Source of the DNA: Liolophura sinensis | Taxonomy: Eukaryota > Mollusca > Polyplacophora > Chitonida > Chitonidae | DNA: 64,000 bases | NCBI RefSeq assembly: GCF_032854445.1 | Contig: NC_088297.1 | Coordinates: 15,883,127 to 15,947,126 of the forward strand | Direction: 5' to 3' | Shown here: piece after piece, positions 26,001-34,859 of the stretch | Layout: every line of letters begins with the position of its first letter | Position numbering within the stretch: the first letter of the stretch is position 1 | The notes under the pieces: generated by a model | Told to the model about the DNA's origin: nothing | Seen by the model: the letters and a program-made list of their open reading frames with translations, nothing else | Databases searched by the model: none | Position numbers and translations under genes: made by a program

Positions 26001-29000
26001 AGTAAGCTAAAACCAACAGATTTGAGGTTTTGTTACTTATTAATCTAAACTTAAGGGTAAAGTCACTTGTTAAGCTAAAACCAATACTTTTTGGGTTTTG
26101 TTTCAAACTATCTCAGTCGTAAAAAATCATTTGAATAATGAATTAACTATACTGATTTTAATTGGTCAGCATAAACATGGAATCGTATTTATTTGATTGT
26201 TTTACGCCATACTCAAGAATATTTCACTTATACCAGGGCGATCAGTATTATGGTAGGAGAAAACCGGGCAAAGCCCGGGGAAAACCCACGACCATCCTTA
26301 GATTGAAAGGAAGCCAAAATGAGCTTGATTTGAACTCACAGCGACCGCATTGGTGAGAGGCCCGTGGGTCATTGCGCTGCGCTAGCGCGCTAACCAACTA
26401 AGCCACGGAGGCCCCCAACATCGAATCATGAACCCTATGTGTAAAGATGGAGCGATACTAAATTAGACTGAATTGTAAACACATAAGGTAAAGGTAGAGG
26501 ACTACTGACATCAATTTGTCAACATGGACATTGGATCTGAAAACCGTGAGGACAAAACTGATTTTATTTGGTCAAATTAAACAAAATAACTTTTATCAAA
26601 CGAAAATGATAATGGCAAAATGGTCTCCTCTTTTGATCGTCATGCAAATCATTTTTTAAAAACGTGTACCATTTTATTTGGTCAAATTAAGCATTAAAGT
26701 ATGTAGTCTGAAAATAAAGACAGACCAAAACATCATGGGGTGTCTCACACTTTTTGGTCTTCAGTTTTGTCTATGCGGCTGTGTCCCCGGCCGTAGTGGT
26801 CCAGGGAATGGTCGCTCTGCAGGATAAAGGCTGGGGTAGGGCCGAGGGGATCCCCACCCTGCTAGTGGCTGCCTGTGGGATAAATGATGTCATCGCTATC
26901 AGCGGATTCAGTATCGTGCTGGGAATAGCGTTATCATCAGGTGAGTATAAATGGACAATCATTGATTTATTGGTTTATTGGTTAGGTGTGCGGGATAAGT
27001 TAGGAAGGTTTTGTGGGCCCGAAAAAAAAACTCAGGTACCTGAAAAATCACCTGAGGTAAAGGCGCAGCCAATTAAAAGGAGCTGGATTTGAACACGCTA
27101 CCTCTTCGGTAAATCCCTCCATTCACAAGGTTCGGTTCATCGGCAATACATTTTCCCGTAAAATGCACCGAATAGATCGTTACGTGTGAACTGGCATTTG
27201 TTTGGGTTAAAATTGTCTTGAGAGGAACACATTGTCCTATTACAGCTTTAAAATCTTCTCGAACGCTTCGCACTGTATTTCGCACGAGATTTAGCCGCGT
27301 TAAACATGGACATATTTATAACATTGGAAGCACTGATATGCAGCAAATAACTGGTTGTATAAATGTGTTCTTTTAATTTTATCTTTTCTGACTATGATTT
27401 ATGTTACTGCCATCTGTTTTGATATAATATACTATTAACTGCCCACCCATTATGAATTGAGAGTGTAATGATCTGAAACTGATAATAAAACTGACTTGTT
27501 TTTGTAGGTAGTGTCATTCTCAACGCTTTTCACGGTCCAATAGAATTCGTTCTTGGCATTTTCATCGGTATAGTCATAGGCGTCTTCTTCTGGTTTATTC
27601 CCAACAAAAACAGCGTAAGTTATGTTTCAACATTAACATGCAATGTTCACCTGCACCAAGCCTTTACATACGTGTATATTAAACCACAGAATAGAGAGTA
27701 ATACCAGACCAGCGACAACATTGTGTTTTTTGGCAAATAGTACACGTTTTAAAAAAAATGATTTGTGTGACGCTCAAAAGAGGAGACCATTTTGCCATTA
27801 TCGTTTTCGTTTGATAAAAGTTATTTTGATGTGTTAGGATATACCGGTACATATTTAATCGAATATCTAGCATACGTGCGTATTTTAATTGTACCGAAAC
27901 CATACACCGCGTGCTAAGATACAGACAATCATATGTATATATTTGTATAAACAGTTCATAATGCTTTCATTTATTTTCAGAAACAAATTCTGCTGTATCG
28001 TTTTGTTCTGCTGTTCACTGCTGGATTGTTCGCAACATTTGGCACGCGCAGGATCAAGTTTGCTGGAGCCGGGACCCTGGGAACATTGATCATGGCGTTT
28101 GTAGCTGGAATCGGCTGGAGAAAGAGGACATGGTCTCCACAAAATGTAGGTCGAGTACAGACTGAAAAGCATAGCTCATTAGACAAGTGATTAATATTTG
28201 AGAAACTGATTGTACCAAAAAATTAACAGCGTAATTTAGCTAATGGGTAATTTATTCATTCATTTCATTTATTTTTTTGTTTTCGCTTATTGTGCCATTC
28301 TCAAGAATATTCAACATCGTCGAGGTCGGTCAGTTTTAAGGGTGTGCGAAAACGTGCGACGTTCGGCAGCCGATCGTCCATCCCCAATAGGCCTGTTAAT
28401 GAGGTGCAATGGTTAGAAAAAAGATCTTCGGTATGGTGTTAAATTCCAGGGAATTCAATGAATAGAGCATATACACCCACTATCTGGTAACACAGGTCTT
28501 TTCTTCGAGTTTTCAGTGATTTCAGTGATTACGTATTCTTATATAAACAGCAATAAAATCTGTCCATTAATGAAGTACTATAGATATTACTTTATTTCTG
28601 GTTTCAGTATCCAATTAAGGGCGTCTTGGCCAAATTTTGGAAGGTGATGCAGCCTATTCTCTTTGGCTTGATTGGCTACGCTGTCTCCATTGAGAATCTG
28701 AAGAAGGGGCAAGTTGGTAAGGAATCTATGCTCTTCATTTATTTATTTGACGGCATTGTGTTTAAGGCAATACTTAAATACATGATTACGCTGATATTTA
28801 CAATTGGCTTAACGTAAGATGTCTGTGTTCGAGGTTGAGTTCAACATCATGGTCTTGCTAGGAACAAACACATTTAAACCATGCATTTTGATATTGTATC
28901 CACCCAGACATATACGTATATGGAAGGTCTGTCTGCAACCTGCGGACGGTCGTGGGTTTCTGCCCGGTTTCGTCCCACCATAATGCTGGTTGTCGTCATA

Positions 29001-31994
29001 TACGTGAAATATTTTTGAGTAAGGCGTAAAAACATCCACTCAAATAAATAAGTAAATAAATAAATAACCAGACAAAAAAAACCAATCCTTACTTTATGGA
29101 GTGTGCGCCATTTTATTTGATTTCAGGTCTTGGAGTAGCTATGCTTTTCCTCGGATTGGCAGCTCGACTTATAGTTACATTTTTTTCCGCATTCGGACAG
29201 AACTTTAACTGGAAGGAGAAACTTTTCATGGTCATCGCTTGGATTCCGAAGGCCACTGTACAGGTAAAGTTGCAGGATGCGGCAAATTCTGTTGTTTACC
29301 AACATTATGCTCATTAGATTTACCTGAATTTTTTTGATTGATGTTTTACTTCGCATTCGTAAGAGTCTTCCGTATCTCAGACATACCTAAGGCAGTCTGG
29401 TTTCCTCCACCCACGCATGTACCATGCATGACGTCATGGAAGTGAAAAATTCTTGTGTGCACCGTGATGGGCACAAATCAATCAATCATTCAATCGACAC
29501 TGTTTTACTCACATGAAGCTGATCGGGGTTATTGGTGGAGGAAACCAGGGAGGGTGCAGTAAAAAAGAATACTGTATGCACAGAGAGTAAAACTGGAGCA
29601 GTGACAATTGATATCTGGGTTAGTAAATGGTCACAAGACTTACTGGTTAACTCCGGCCTTTTGTCAATTTACAATCAAAAAATTAATCTGTTGAATTTAA
29701 ATAAATTTGCTACAATGTTTTCTATTATTATAATACAATATTGTGTCATGTTCAGCATGATGCCCTGTTAGTTTAATACAATCACTATGTTGAATTAATA
29801 GAATATGTGTGTTACATTTAACAGAATAATCTGCTGCGATAACAGAATAAATTATAGCATCATTCAGATAACAGATTTTCTGTTAAATTTAACAGATCAT
29901 TTTTTCGAGAGTACCATGCCCACAGGGGCCCGTGTCACAAAACCTCTGTAGCCGTCAAAGGTGTGATAGTCAGCTAAGTATCATTTTAGCCGACTACCGT
30001 GAGGAAGCCACGAAAAAAATTGATTAGGCTGTTTCACGAAAGTAAAACTGTTTAAATCCTAGCGGGTTTATAACAGCCGGTTCGCTGGCTGCTCTCCATC
30101 AGTGTGATTGGTTGAATCAATGCTGATAATTGTTAAATTATATCCAATGTATAATTATATTAAATTACTATTTATAAATCAAAGAAAACGTTGATAATTT
30201 CTCGATCAGTTTCGTTTTTGACAGTTTTGTGAACAAAGGGCAATAACTCTCACAACAGATCGAAGCGTAACAACAACAGCGCTTCATAGGGATTTTGGGC
30301 TAACTGTCAGAATTCAACGCAAAAATCTTTAGACAATAGCCATATATTTTCTTTGTGACATCGGTTGGACAAAGTTAATAGTCGGTTAACTGAGTTAGCC
30401 GTCTAAACTTGGCCTTTAGACTTTTTGTAAAAAGGACCCCCTGTTCCAAGACTTTAGCAAACTCAGGTAAAAAAAGGAGTGATGTTTTTATTATAAGGCG
30501 TTATTGGTCTAGAATTTCTCAAAATACTATGTTTTCATCACATTTAGTGTACAATCACATTTAAAGATTGCAAAGGGACTGGGCCTTGACGATGTTTGGT
30601 CCACCAGCAGAATTCTTGTTCATGCGGAAATAGCCCATATAATAAAAAAGACACATGATTATCAACCGGACCAGTTTACAGACGAACCAGTCAGACCTGG
30701 GATGAAATATTCGACCTCATCAATCAAAGACTAGTGCATGGATCCTTTGTAGAATCCTATAAATCGCCGTCAGTGAGATCTCGCGAGAGACAGAGAGAGA
30801 GGCTAGGACGACGCTAGCCGTTATTCCCTAGCAATAACGTCTTGGCGTATGATTACTTTACATAAGTTCTAATACTAGTATTTGCTTCTTTTTATTTTCC
30901 TTCTTCTTAAATAAGTATATTTCTTTCCTAATTTAACTTGTATTTTAAATTTTATTCCTTTTTTAAATTTTACCTTATTTCTAATTTTACTTGTTTTCAG
31001 GCTGCTATAGGCTCTGTAGCTTTAGACCAGGCTACCGCGTTGGGAAAAGGACAGGATGTGCTAAACATAGCTCAAGAGGTAAGGTTCTCCAATTCCGTTT
31101 ATTGTTAAATTTTGCGAAGACCTTTATTAACAATCTAAGCTGCACTGAAAATTAACTATGATTCGTCAACCACTGACAGACAGGTTGAGAAGCCAGAATA
31201 CAAAATTTTCGCAAAAATGTGAGGAAACGAGTCATTAGGGTGCAGCTTATATAATACGAAATCGCGATTCTCATCGTGAGTTTTTAGTAAAATAATAGAA
31301 CTGACACATAACAGGAGTTTATTTAATAACATGTAAATCTTGCAGTGAAGTGCGGTTTCGCATTACATGAATTTCACACTCATTGTAGTCGATTTCCCTT
31401 TAAACCGCTAGATCACTCAATATATTCGTGAATTCAATCCCATTTCCCACTCATTGTTCTCGGGCCTTATATCCCGGGGTGGAAATAAGCAGTACCCTCT
31501 TCTGTGTGCCTACATGTAGTTCGCTGGAAACCTCTTGTCTTTCATCAGCTGGATGTATATATCACACGATCGGAAATTTTGTCAGTTATTTGCCGTATGT
31601 CGATTGTTCTCTCTGGGCACTTGGGTTTTCCCAACCAATACACATAATCCTTAACGATAACGGTATCCTAATTCAGTGGATACACATATCTCTTTTGCTG
31701 GCGTTTAATCTTATGGATTTGCTTCCATTTTAATGCACGTTTCTGTTCTTGTTTCTTCCACAGGTCCTCACCAATGCAGCCGTCTGTATCATCATTACGG
31801 CTCCGATTGGCGCGGCTGGCATAGCTCTGTCGGCACCATTTTTGCTGAAACCTTCTCCACCGGAAGGAGCAGAACAGAACGATGTAGAGTCTGCGAAGAA
31901 AAGTCGCGAGGGTGTGGATAACAAAGCGTATGAGATGCCCTATCCAACCGGAAAAGTTCCAGTCGTTGGAATTGAGTACAATACGAAATTATGA
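22648..31994 (+). CDS. SLC9B2: NHA2-type Na+/H+ antiporter (SLC9B2-like), copy 2, complete, Asn-Asp variant
   Basis: Ten coding exons: 22648-23092, 24330-24417, 25233-25415, 26765-26940, 27508-27614, 27981-28145, 28608-28716, 29127-29263, 31001-31078, 31764-31994. All have GT-AG borders and consistent phases, giving 1719 nt and 572 aa, close to the family's usual 540-570. Role: exchange of Na+/Li+ for H+ at a membrane. Seen: polar Gly/Ser tail (1-45), Cys cluster (C47-C62), CPPHG (85-89), first helix (about 93-112), LPGG (117-120), PPLLGMLIAGFGVRNIP (145-161), RAGSGLD (188-194), SPAVVVQGM (246-254), GINDVIAISGF (277-287), QPILFGLIG, R438, and PKATVQAAIGSVALD with K466. Oddities: the first Asp of the family's Asp-Asp pair is Asn (N279-D280), RAGLGLD is RAGSGLD, and VVVPSM is VVVQGM. 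The ATG at 22648 (A at -3) lies five bases after an acceptor, so a 5' noncoding exon is expected upstream. The family call is firm. Ion specificity is not deducible. Confidence 0.95.
23205..23840 (+). repeat. degenerate ~44-bp minisatellite in NHA copy 2 intron 1
   Basis: The phrase 'cccttagataatgaaggat' and variants begin near 23281, 23324, 23368, 23407, 23484, 23524, 23568 and 23610, roughly every 40-44 bp, with linkers such as 'ggtcctaatactcaag'. Units are strongly diverged, so the array is old. Confidence 0.8.
24330..24417 (+). CDS. SLC9B2: NHA copy 2, coding exon 2
   Basis: 88 nt, acceptor 'tttgttgtag', donor 'AG|GTACTG'. Encodes 'GMLIAGFGVRNIPVI' and 'NAWAGNLR' (residues 149-178). Length and phases equal those of copy 1 exon 2. 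Confidence 0.93.
24450..24708 (-). repeat. SINE family A copy, near full length
   Basis: Minus-strand copy 30 bp past the exon 2 donor, with tail, body and complete tRNA head ending 'ctaaccgactgagcc'. Confidence 0.93.
25233..25415 (+). CDS. SLC9B2: NHA copy 2, coding exon 3
   Basis: 183 nt, acceptor 'tttcctcaacag', donor 'ATG GG|GTAAGC'. Residues 179-238, including 'LLRAGSGLDPKAL' and 'FPWTWAFVMG'. Its last eight bases are part of the first unit of the 18-bp repeat that starts intron 3. Confidence 0.94.
25408..26010 (+). repeat. 18-bp minisatellite starting at the exon 3 splice donor
   Basis: Unit gtcatggggtaagctaaa. The first unit (25408-25425) straddles the exon/intron border at 25415/25416. 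About sixteen more or less diverged units follow to about 25704. A SINE interrupts the array (25705-25972), and at least two units continue after it ('aaagtcaaggggtaagcta', 'attatggagtaagctaaa'). About ten units keep a GTAAG-like core. Confidence 0.9.
25705..25972 (-). repeat. full-length SINE family A with target-site duplication
   Basis: Complete minus-strand element from the TATTTATTT tail complement to 'gagccacggagcccccc'-type tRNA 5' end, flanked by a perfect 12-bp direct repeat aaagtcaagggg (25693-25704 and 25973-25984). The intact duplication suggests a fairly recent insertion, after the minisatellite had formed. Confidence 0.95.
26187..26416 (-). repeat. SINE family A copy
   Basis: Minus-strand copy with tRNA head ending 'taaccaactaagccacggag'. 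Internal deletion between the 'ccacgaccatcc' and 'aggaagcc' segments. Confidence 0.92.
26561..26690 (+). repeat. inverted-repeat arm 1 with flanking direct repeats (intron 3)
   Basis: 26582-26669 is the reverse complement, with few mismatches, of 27740-27829. This arm is itself bracketed by a perfect 20-bp direct repeat, attttatttggtcaaattaa, at 26561-26580 and 26671-26690. The arrangement resembles an insertion with a target-site duplication. Confidence 0.88.
26765..26940 (+). CDS. SLC9B2: NHA copy 2, coding exon 4 with the Asn-Asp motif
   Basis: 176 nt, acceptor 'tggtcttcag', donor 'TCA G|GTGAGT'. Residues 240-297. The codons AAT (26883-26885) and GAT (26886-26888) encode N279-D280, where copy 1 has GAT GAC. 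Confidence 0.95.
27010..27110 (-). repeat. old tRNA-headed SINE fragment in intron 4
   Basis: Minus-strand B-box-like 'GTGTTCAAATCC' at about 27085-27097, with a body-like segment 'actcaggtacctgaaaaatc' upstream on the plus strand. Confidence 0.35.
27508..27614 (+). CDS. SLC9B2: NHA copy 2, coding exon 5
   Basis: 107 nt, acceptor 'gtttttgtag', donor 'AGC|GTAAGT'. Residues 299-333: 'NAFHGPIEFVLGIFIGI' then 'FFWFIPNKNS', a membrane helix followed by a short loop. Confidence 0.92.
27740..27829 (-). repeat. inverted-repeat arm 2 (intron 5)
   Basis: Reverse-complement partner of 26582-26669, sharing for example 'ggcaaaatggtctcctcttt' when read on the minus strand. Together the arms bracket exons 4 and 5. 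Confidence 0.88.
27981..28145 (+). CDS. SLC9B2: NHA copy 2, coding exon 6
   Basis: 165 nt, phase 0 at both ends, acceptor 'tttattttcag', donor 'AAT|GTAGGT'. Residues 334-388: a helix 'RFVLLFTAGLFATFG', then 'GAGTLGTLIMAFVAGIGW', matching the corresponding NHA core segment. Confidence 0.92.
28262..28345 (-). repeat. decayed SINE family A 3' fragment
   Basis: 'tttatttttttgttttcgc' with 'cattctcaagaatattcaac' matches a minus-strand SINE-A tail with many changes. Confidence 0.5.
28608..28716 (+). CDS. SLC9B2: NHA copy 2, coding exon 7
   Basis: 109 nt, acceptor 'tctggtttcag', donor 'GTT G|GTAAGG'. Residues 389-424, including the family block 'QPILFGLIGYAVSIENL'. Confidence 0.94.
28910..29067 (+). 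repeat. SINE family A 3' part
   Basis: Plus-strand copy beginning near 'gtatatggaaggtctg' and running through 'ctgcggacggtcgtgggttt' to an AAATAAATAAAT tail. The tRNA head is absent. Confidence 0.88.
29127..29263 (+). CDS. SLC9B2: NHA copy 2, coding exon 8
   Basis: 137 nt, acceptor 'tttgatttcag', donor 'CAG|GTAAAG'. Residues 426-470: 'GLAARLIVTFF' with R438, 'FNWKEKLFMVIAWIPKATVQ' with K466. These basic residues match the conserved core Arg and Lys of NHA proteins. Confidence 0.95.
29330..29490 (-). repeat. decayed SINE remnant
   Basis: 'ttgattgatgttttacttcg' resembles a minus-strand SINE tail. A second tail-like end ('gtgaaaaattcttgtgtgc', 'aatcaatcaatcattc') follows in the opposite sense, so two old fragments may abut. 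Confidence 0.45.
29672..29912. mobile_element. fold-back MITE copy
   Basis: Terminal inverted repeats 'tcaaaaaattaatctgtt' and 'aacagatcattttttcga'. Internal 'ctgttaatttaacagaaa'-like words are palindromic along the element. The flanks are TA on both sides. It lies in NHA copy 2 intron 8. Same family as 32965-33208 and 34178-34409. Confidence 0.85.
31001..31078 (+). CDS. SLC9B2: NHA copy 2, coding exon 9
   Basis: 78 nt, phase 0, acceptor 'cttgttttcag', donor 'GAG|GTAAGG'. Residues 471-496, beginning 'AAIGSVALDQA', the direct continuation of PKATVQ in NHA proteins. Confidence 0.94.
31460..31650 (+). repeat. SINE family C copy (partial, old)
   Basis: 'ggaaattttgtcagttattt' then 'gggcacttgggttttcccaa' and 'ccaatacacataatcc' parallels the element at 1540-1700. 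Confidence 0.5.
31764..31994 (+). CDS. SLC9B2: NHA copy 2, coding exon 10 and stop
   Basis: 231 nt including TGA. Residues 497-572: last helix 'NAAVCIIITAPIGAAGIAL', then a 40-residue polar cytosolic tail (EEKS-rich, ending 'IEYNTKL'). Confidence 0.94.
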   Translation, partial: VLTNAAVCIIITAPIGAAGIALSAPFLLKPSPPEGAEQNDVESAKKSREGVDNKAYEMPYPTGKVPVVGIEYNTKL

Positions 31995-32872
31995 ACATAT
32001 AATAATTAGGTGTACCGCCTACCACCAAATTTTGAAGGACAGAAATCCTTCCTGAAAGTTCCATGGCACGTGTATTCACACCTTATACCATTTTCCCCCC
32101 AGAATCACGCGAGGATTAGAGCTATCTATACGCGACAGTGTCTCGTTTTGCCAGAAATTCTGAATGATATATCTATAGTTCATTTGAAAAAAAATCATTC
32201 ACATTGTTCATGAGATATCGCTAACTCTCTACATCTTAGAACACAATGTGTATCAAAACCAAGATATAATAGTTTTGCGGACACGTTTTATTGCGCTTTT
32301 GTAAGAAAAACAACGTGCAACTGTCTTCTTAACAGTCGTATAGATTTGCGAAATATCTATAACAAGTATCAGAAGAAAACGACTAACCCATTGACTAACA
32401 TTGCAAAACATATTATATGAATCCAGAAACATAACCAAAGCTGTGCGCATGTTCAGACAGCTGAATCTATGATTGTAGTTCCAAAAGGTCTACTGGCTGC
32501 CTTATAACCAATATATTAAATTCTATACTGTAGTACAATAACTCTTGTTGTGCACATTTTATTCAAATTGCCAATTTACAGAGGAAGACAACTATATACA
32601 ACAAATATTCTACACGTGCACAAACTACTGGTACCAGCCCGTATTTACTGCCTACGTCGAATAGCGTGTAACCTGATGTTTAAACAAATTCGCAAATATC
32701 CATTTCAAGGGGAGCAGAAATGTACTAAATGTTTCACGTAGAGAATCGTCACTGTATTGTATATAAACTAACCAAATGTTTACTAAAACTCCTACATGAA
32801 CTCAACTTTAACAAAGCTGCCCAAAGCTATGTATTGTTTTGTTCTATCATGTGGTACATGTACGGTACACTT

Positions 32873-33350
32873 TTCTGATGTCTGTTTGCTTATAAAACAC
32901 TTTAGTAGTTTGCTAGCGATCTGTTGTGTAGTGTCCCATAACACCACATGTTCCATGAGCACCACACTCAAAAAATTAATCTGTTCATTTTAACGGAAAG
33001 TCTGAATGATGCTAGAATGTATTCTGTTATTCTAACACAACATTCTGTCATATTCAACATAATATCCTGTTAGTTTAATAAAATCTTTACGCTGAATTTA
33101 TAGAATATTTGTTTTCTGCTGTATAATCTGCTACAATAACAGAACACAATCTAGCATCATTGAGACAACAGACTTTCCGTTAAAATTAACAGATGAATTT
33201 TTTAAGTGATGTGCTCACGGAACATGTGGTGCTTAGCTATGGGACACCACACAAAAGATTAAACACTACTAAAACATATCGTTTTTGGCCGTAAAGCTTC
33301 AGCGCTGGCATACTACTAAAGTGTTTTATAAGCATACAGACATCAAAAAA
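32873..33350. repeat. large imperfect palindrome around a MITE
   Basis: Left arm 32873-32960 and right arm 33211-33350 are inverted copies, e.g. 'cttataaaacactttagtag' against its complement near 33312-33333. The right arm carries about 45-50 extra bases. The MITE 32965-33208 occupies the centre. Confidence 0.85.
32965..33208. mobile_element. fold-back MITE copy (centre of a palindrome)
   Basis: Begins 'cactcaaaaaattaatctgt' and ends with the inverted 'acagatgaattttttaagtg'. The interior is built of CTGTTA/TAACAG words arranged symmetrically. Confidence 0.88.
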
Positions 33351-33898
33351 TTTATAGATTAATTTGTTTGAGTGCATTAAAAGGCTGGGATTGCCAGAAA
33401 AAGAATTTTGTGGGCTATGTCTGGTTTTATATGCTTGCTGGTCCCTTTAACTGATGGGAGCCGTAACCTAAATTCCATCACCAACAGGCTAGTATCAGCC
33501 AGATTCTTTAAAGCAATTTTACTCACCAGCAATAAGTGCAAGATATAAACCTGCACTTCTGTACAAGTTTTTCTGGGTGTCACAACAGTATCGTATATAC
33601 TTGTATATATATAATGATAGATATGCTAGTATTGCAAATGTATTTGTGTATTTGTAACACCATCGTTGTCTCGTTGTGTCAATGCTTGTTGCACCGTATT
33701 AAAATACATTGCATATATAAACCTGTATGTGCATTGGTTTCAATTTCGTTGTGTAAATACGAAAAGATTCTGTAATACACTTAAAAAATAAACTTAAAGA
33801 AAGTGCCTCAGTTGAGTCGTTGTTCGTGTTAGATATGCTGTTTGAAAAGTAATTCCTCGTTGTGATCATTGCAGATCTAATCTGTTGGGGTTTTTTTT

Positions 33899-33909
33899 GG
33901 GGGGGGGGG
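33899..33909 (+). repeat. G11 homopolymer
   Basis: T8 followed by about eleven G, similar in layout to the T/G tract at 9536. Confidence 0.85.
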
Positions 33910-34177
33910 ATGTTTTATTTGCATTATAATCGACTGTATTATGGGTTGTATTATAGAATGGTGTTGTCTATCGGTCGGTCAGTCCGGCTGTCTGTCCGCC
34001 CATAAGCGTTCTTACCACTGTATCTACAGAACTGCTTCTCTAAGATTTACAGGAGTCGTTCACCTTGTTTGTACCTGCAGAACAAAAGCCTGTTGAAAAC
34101 GAGCCACATCAATTTAATGCACGGTTATACCCCTCTCTTCTGGTATATACTTGTAGGCTTTTTAATACGATTCTTTA

Positions 34178-34409
34178 CACTCAACAAATTACTCTGTTAT
34201 TTTAACAGAAAGTCTGTTATCTGAGCGATGCTAGGATGTATTCTGTTATTGCAACAGATTATTCCGATAATTCAACATAAACATTCTATTAGACTAACAG
34301 GATATTATGTTGAATTTGACAGAATATTATGTTATAATAACAAAATACATTCAAGCATCACACAGACAACAGACTTTCTGTTAAAATTAACAGATTAATA
34401 TTTTGAGTG
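34178..34409. mobile_element. fold-back MITE copy, best preserved
   Basis: 232 bp with ends CACTCAA... and ...TTGAGTG, flanked by TA on each side. The element is an inverted repeat over nearly its whole length (both halves contain 'ttttaacagaaagtctgtt' in opposite sense). TA duplication and lack of coding capacity fit a Tc1/mariner-type nonautonomous element. Confidence 0.9.
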
Positions 34410-34489
34410 TATGTGTTTTAAACAAGTCTTATTGCATTGTATTTTATTCATTTGCCATGATGAGTGCATCTTCAGATTTCGAAACGTTT

Positions 34490-34560
34490 TCTGGTAGGTG
34501 TTTTACCAGAAACTCAAGAATATTTCACTTATGTGACGGTTGTCAGGCTGTGAGGAAACA
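34490..34560 (-). repeat. decayed SINE family A 3' fragment
   Basis: 'ggtgttttaccagaaactca' then 'agaatatttcacttatgtga' matches the minus-strand SINE-A tail. Confidence 0.6.
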
Positions 34561-34859
34561 GGATATGATCTAGAGATCAAAGCAGACATTCGAATACCAG
34601 TCACCAACCACAATGGATGGTCCGGGTCAATAATTATGAAATTAAGAAGTTAAAACGAATTTATAGAAAGAGAAGCCGTCACTTTACAGTTTTCAGTAAT
34701 GACGGGAAAACCCAAGGGATGCTCTATGCCAGTGGATCGATTCGCTATCTAATTAGTGTATCAGGCTTGTTCATAAGTTGTTGCTAATCAAATTATGTAT
34801 TTCAATGGGGCTTTAAAGACTTGAATTGCGCATATTCGAGCTTCTTCAACGTAATAGAC

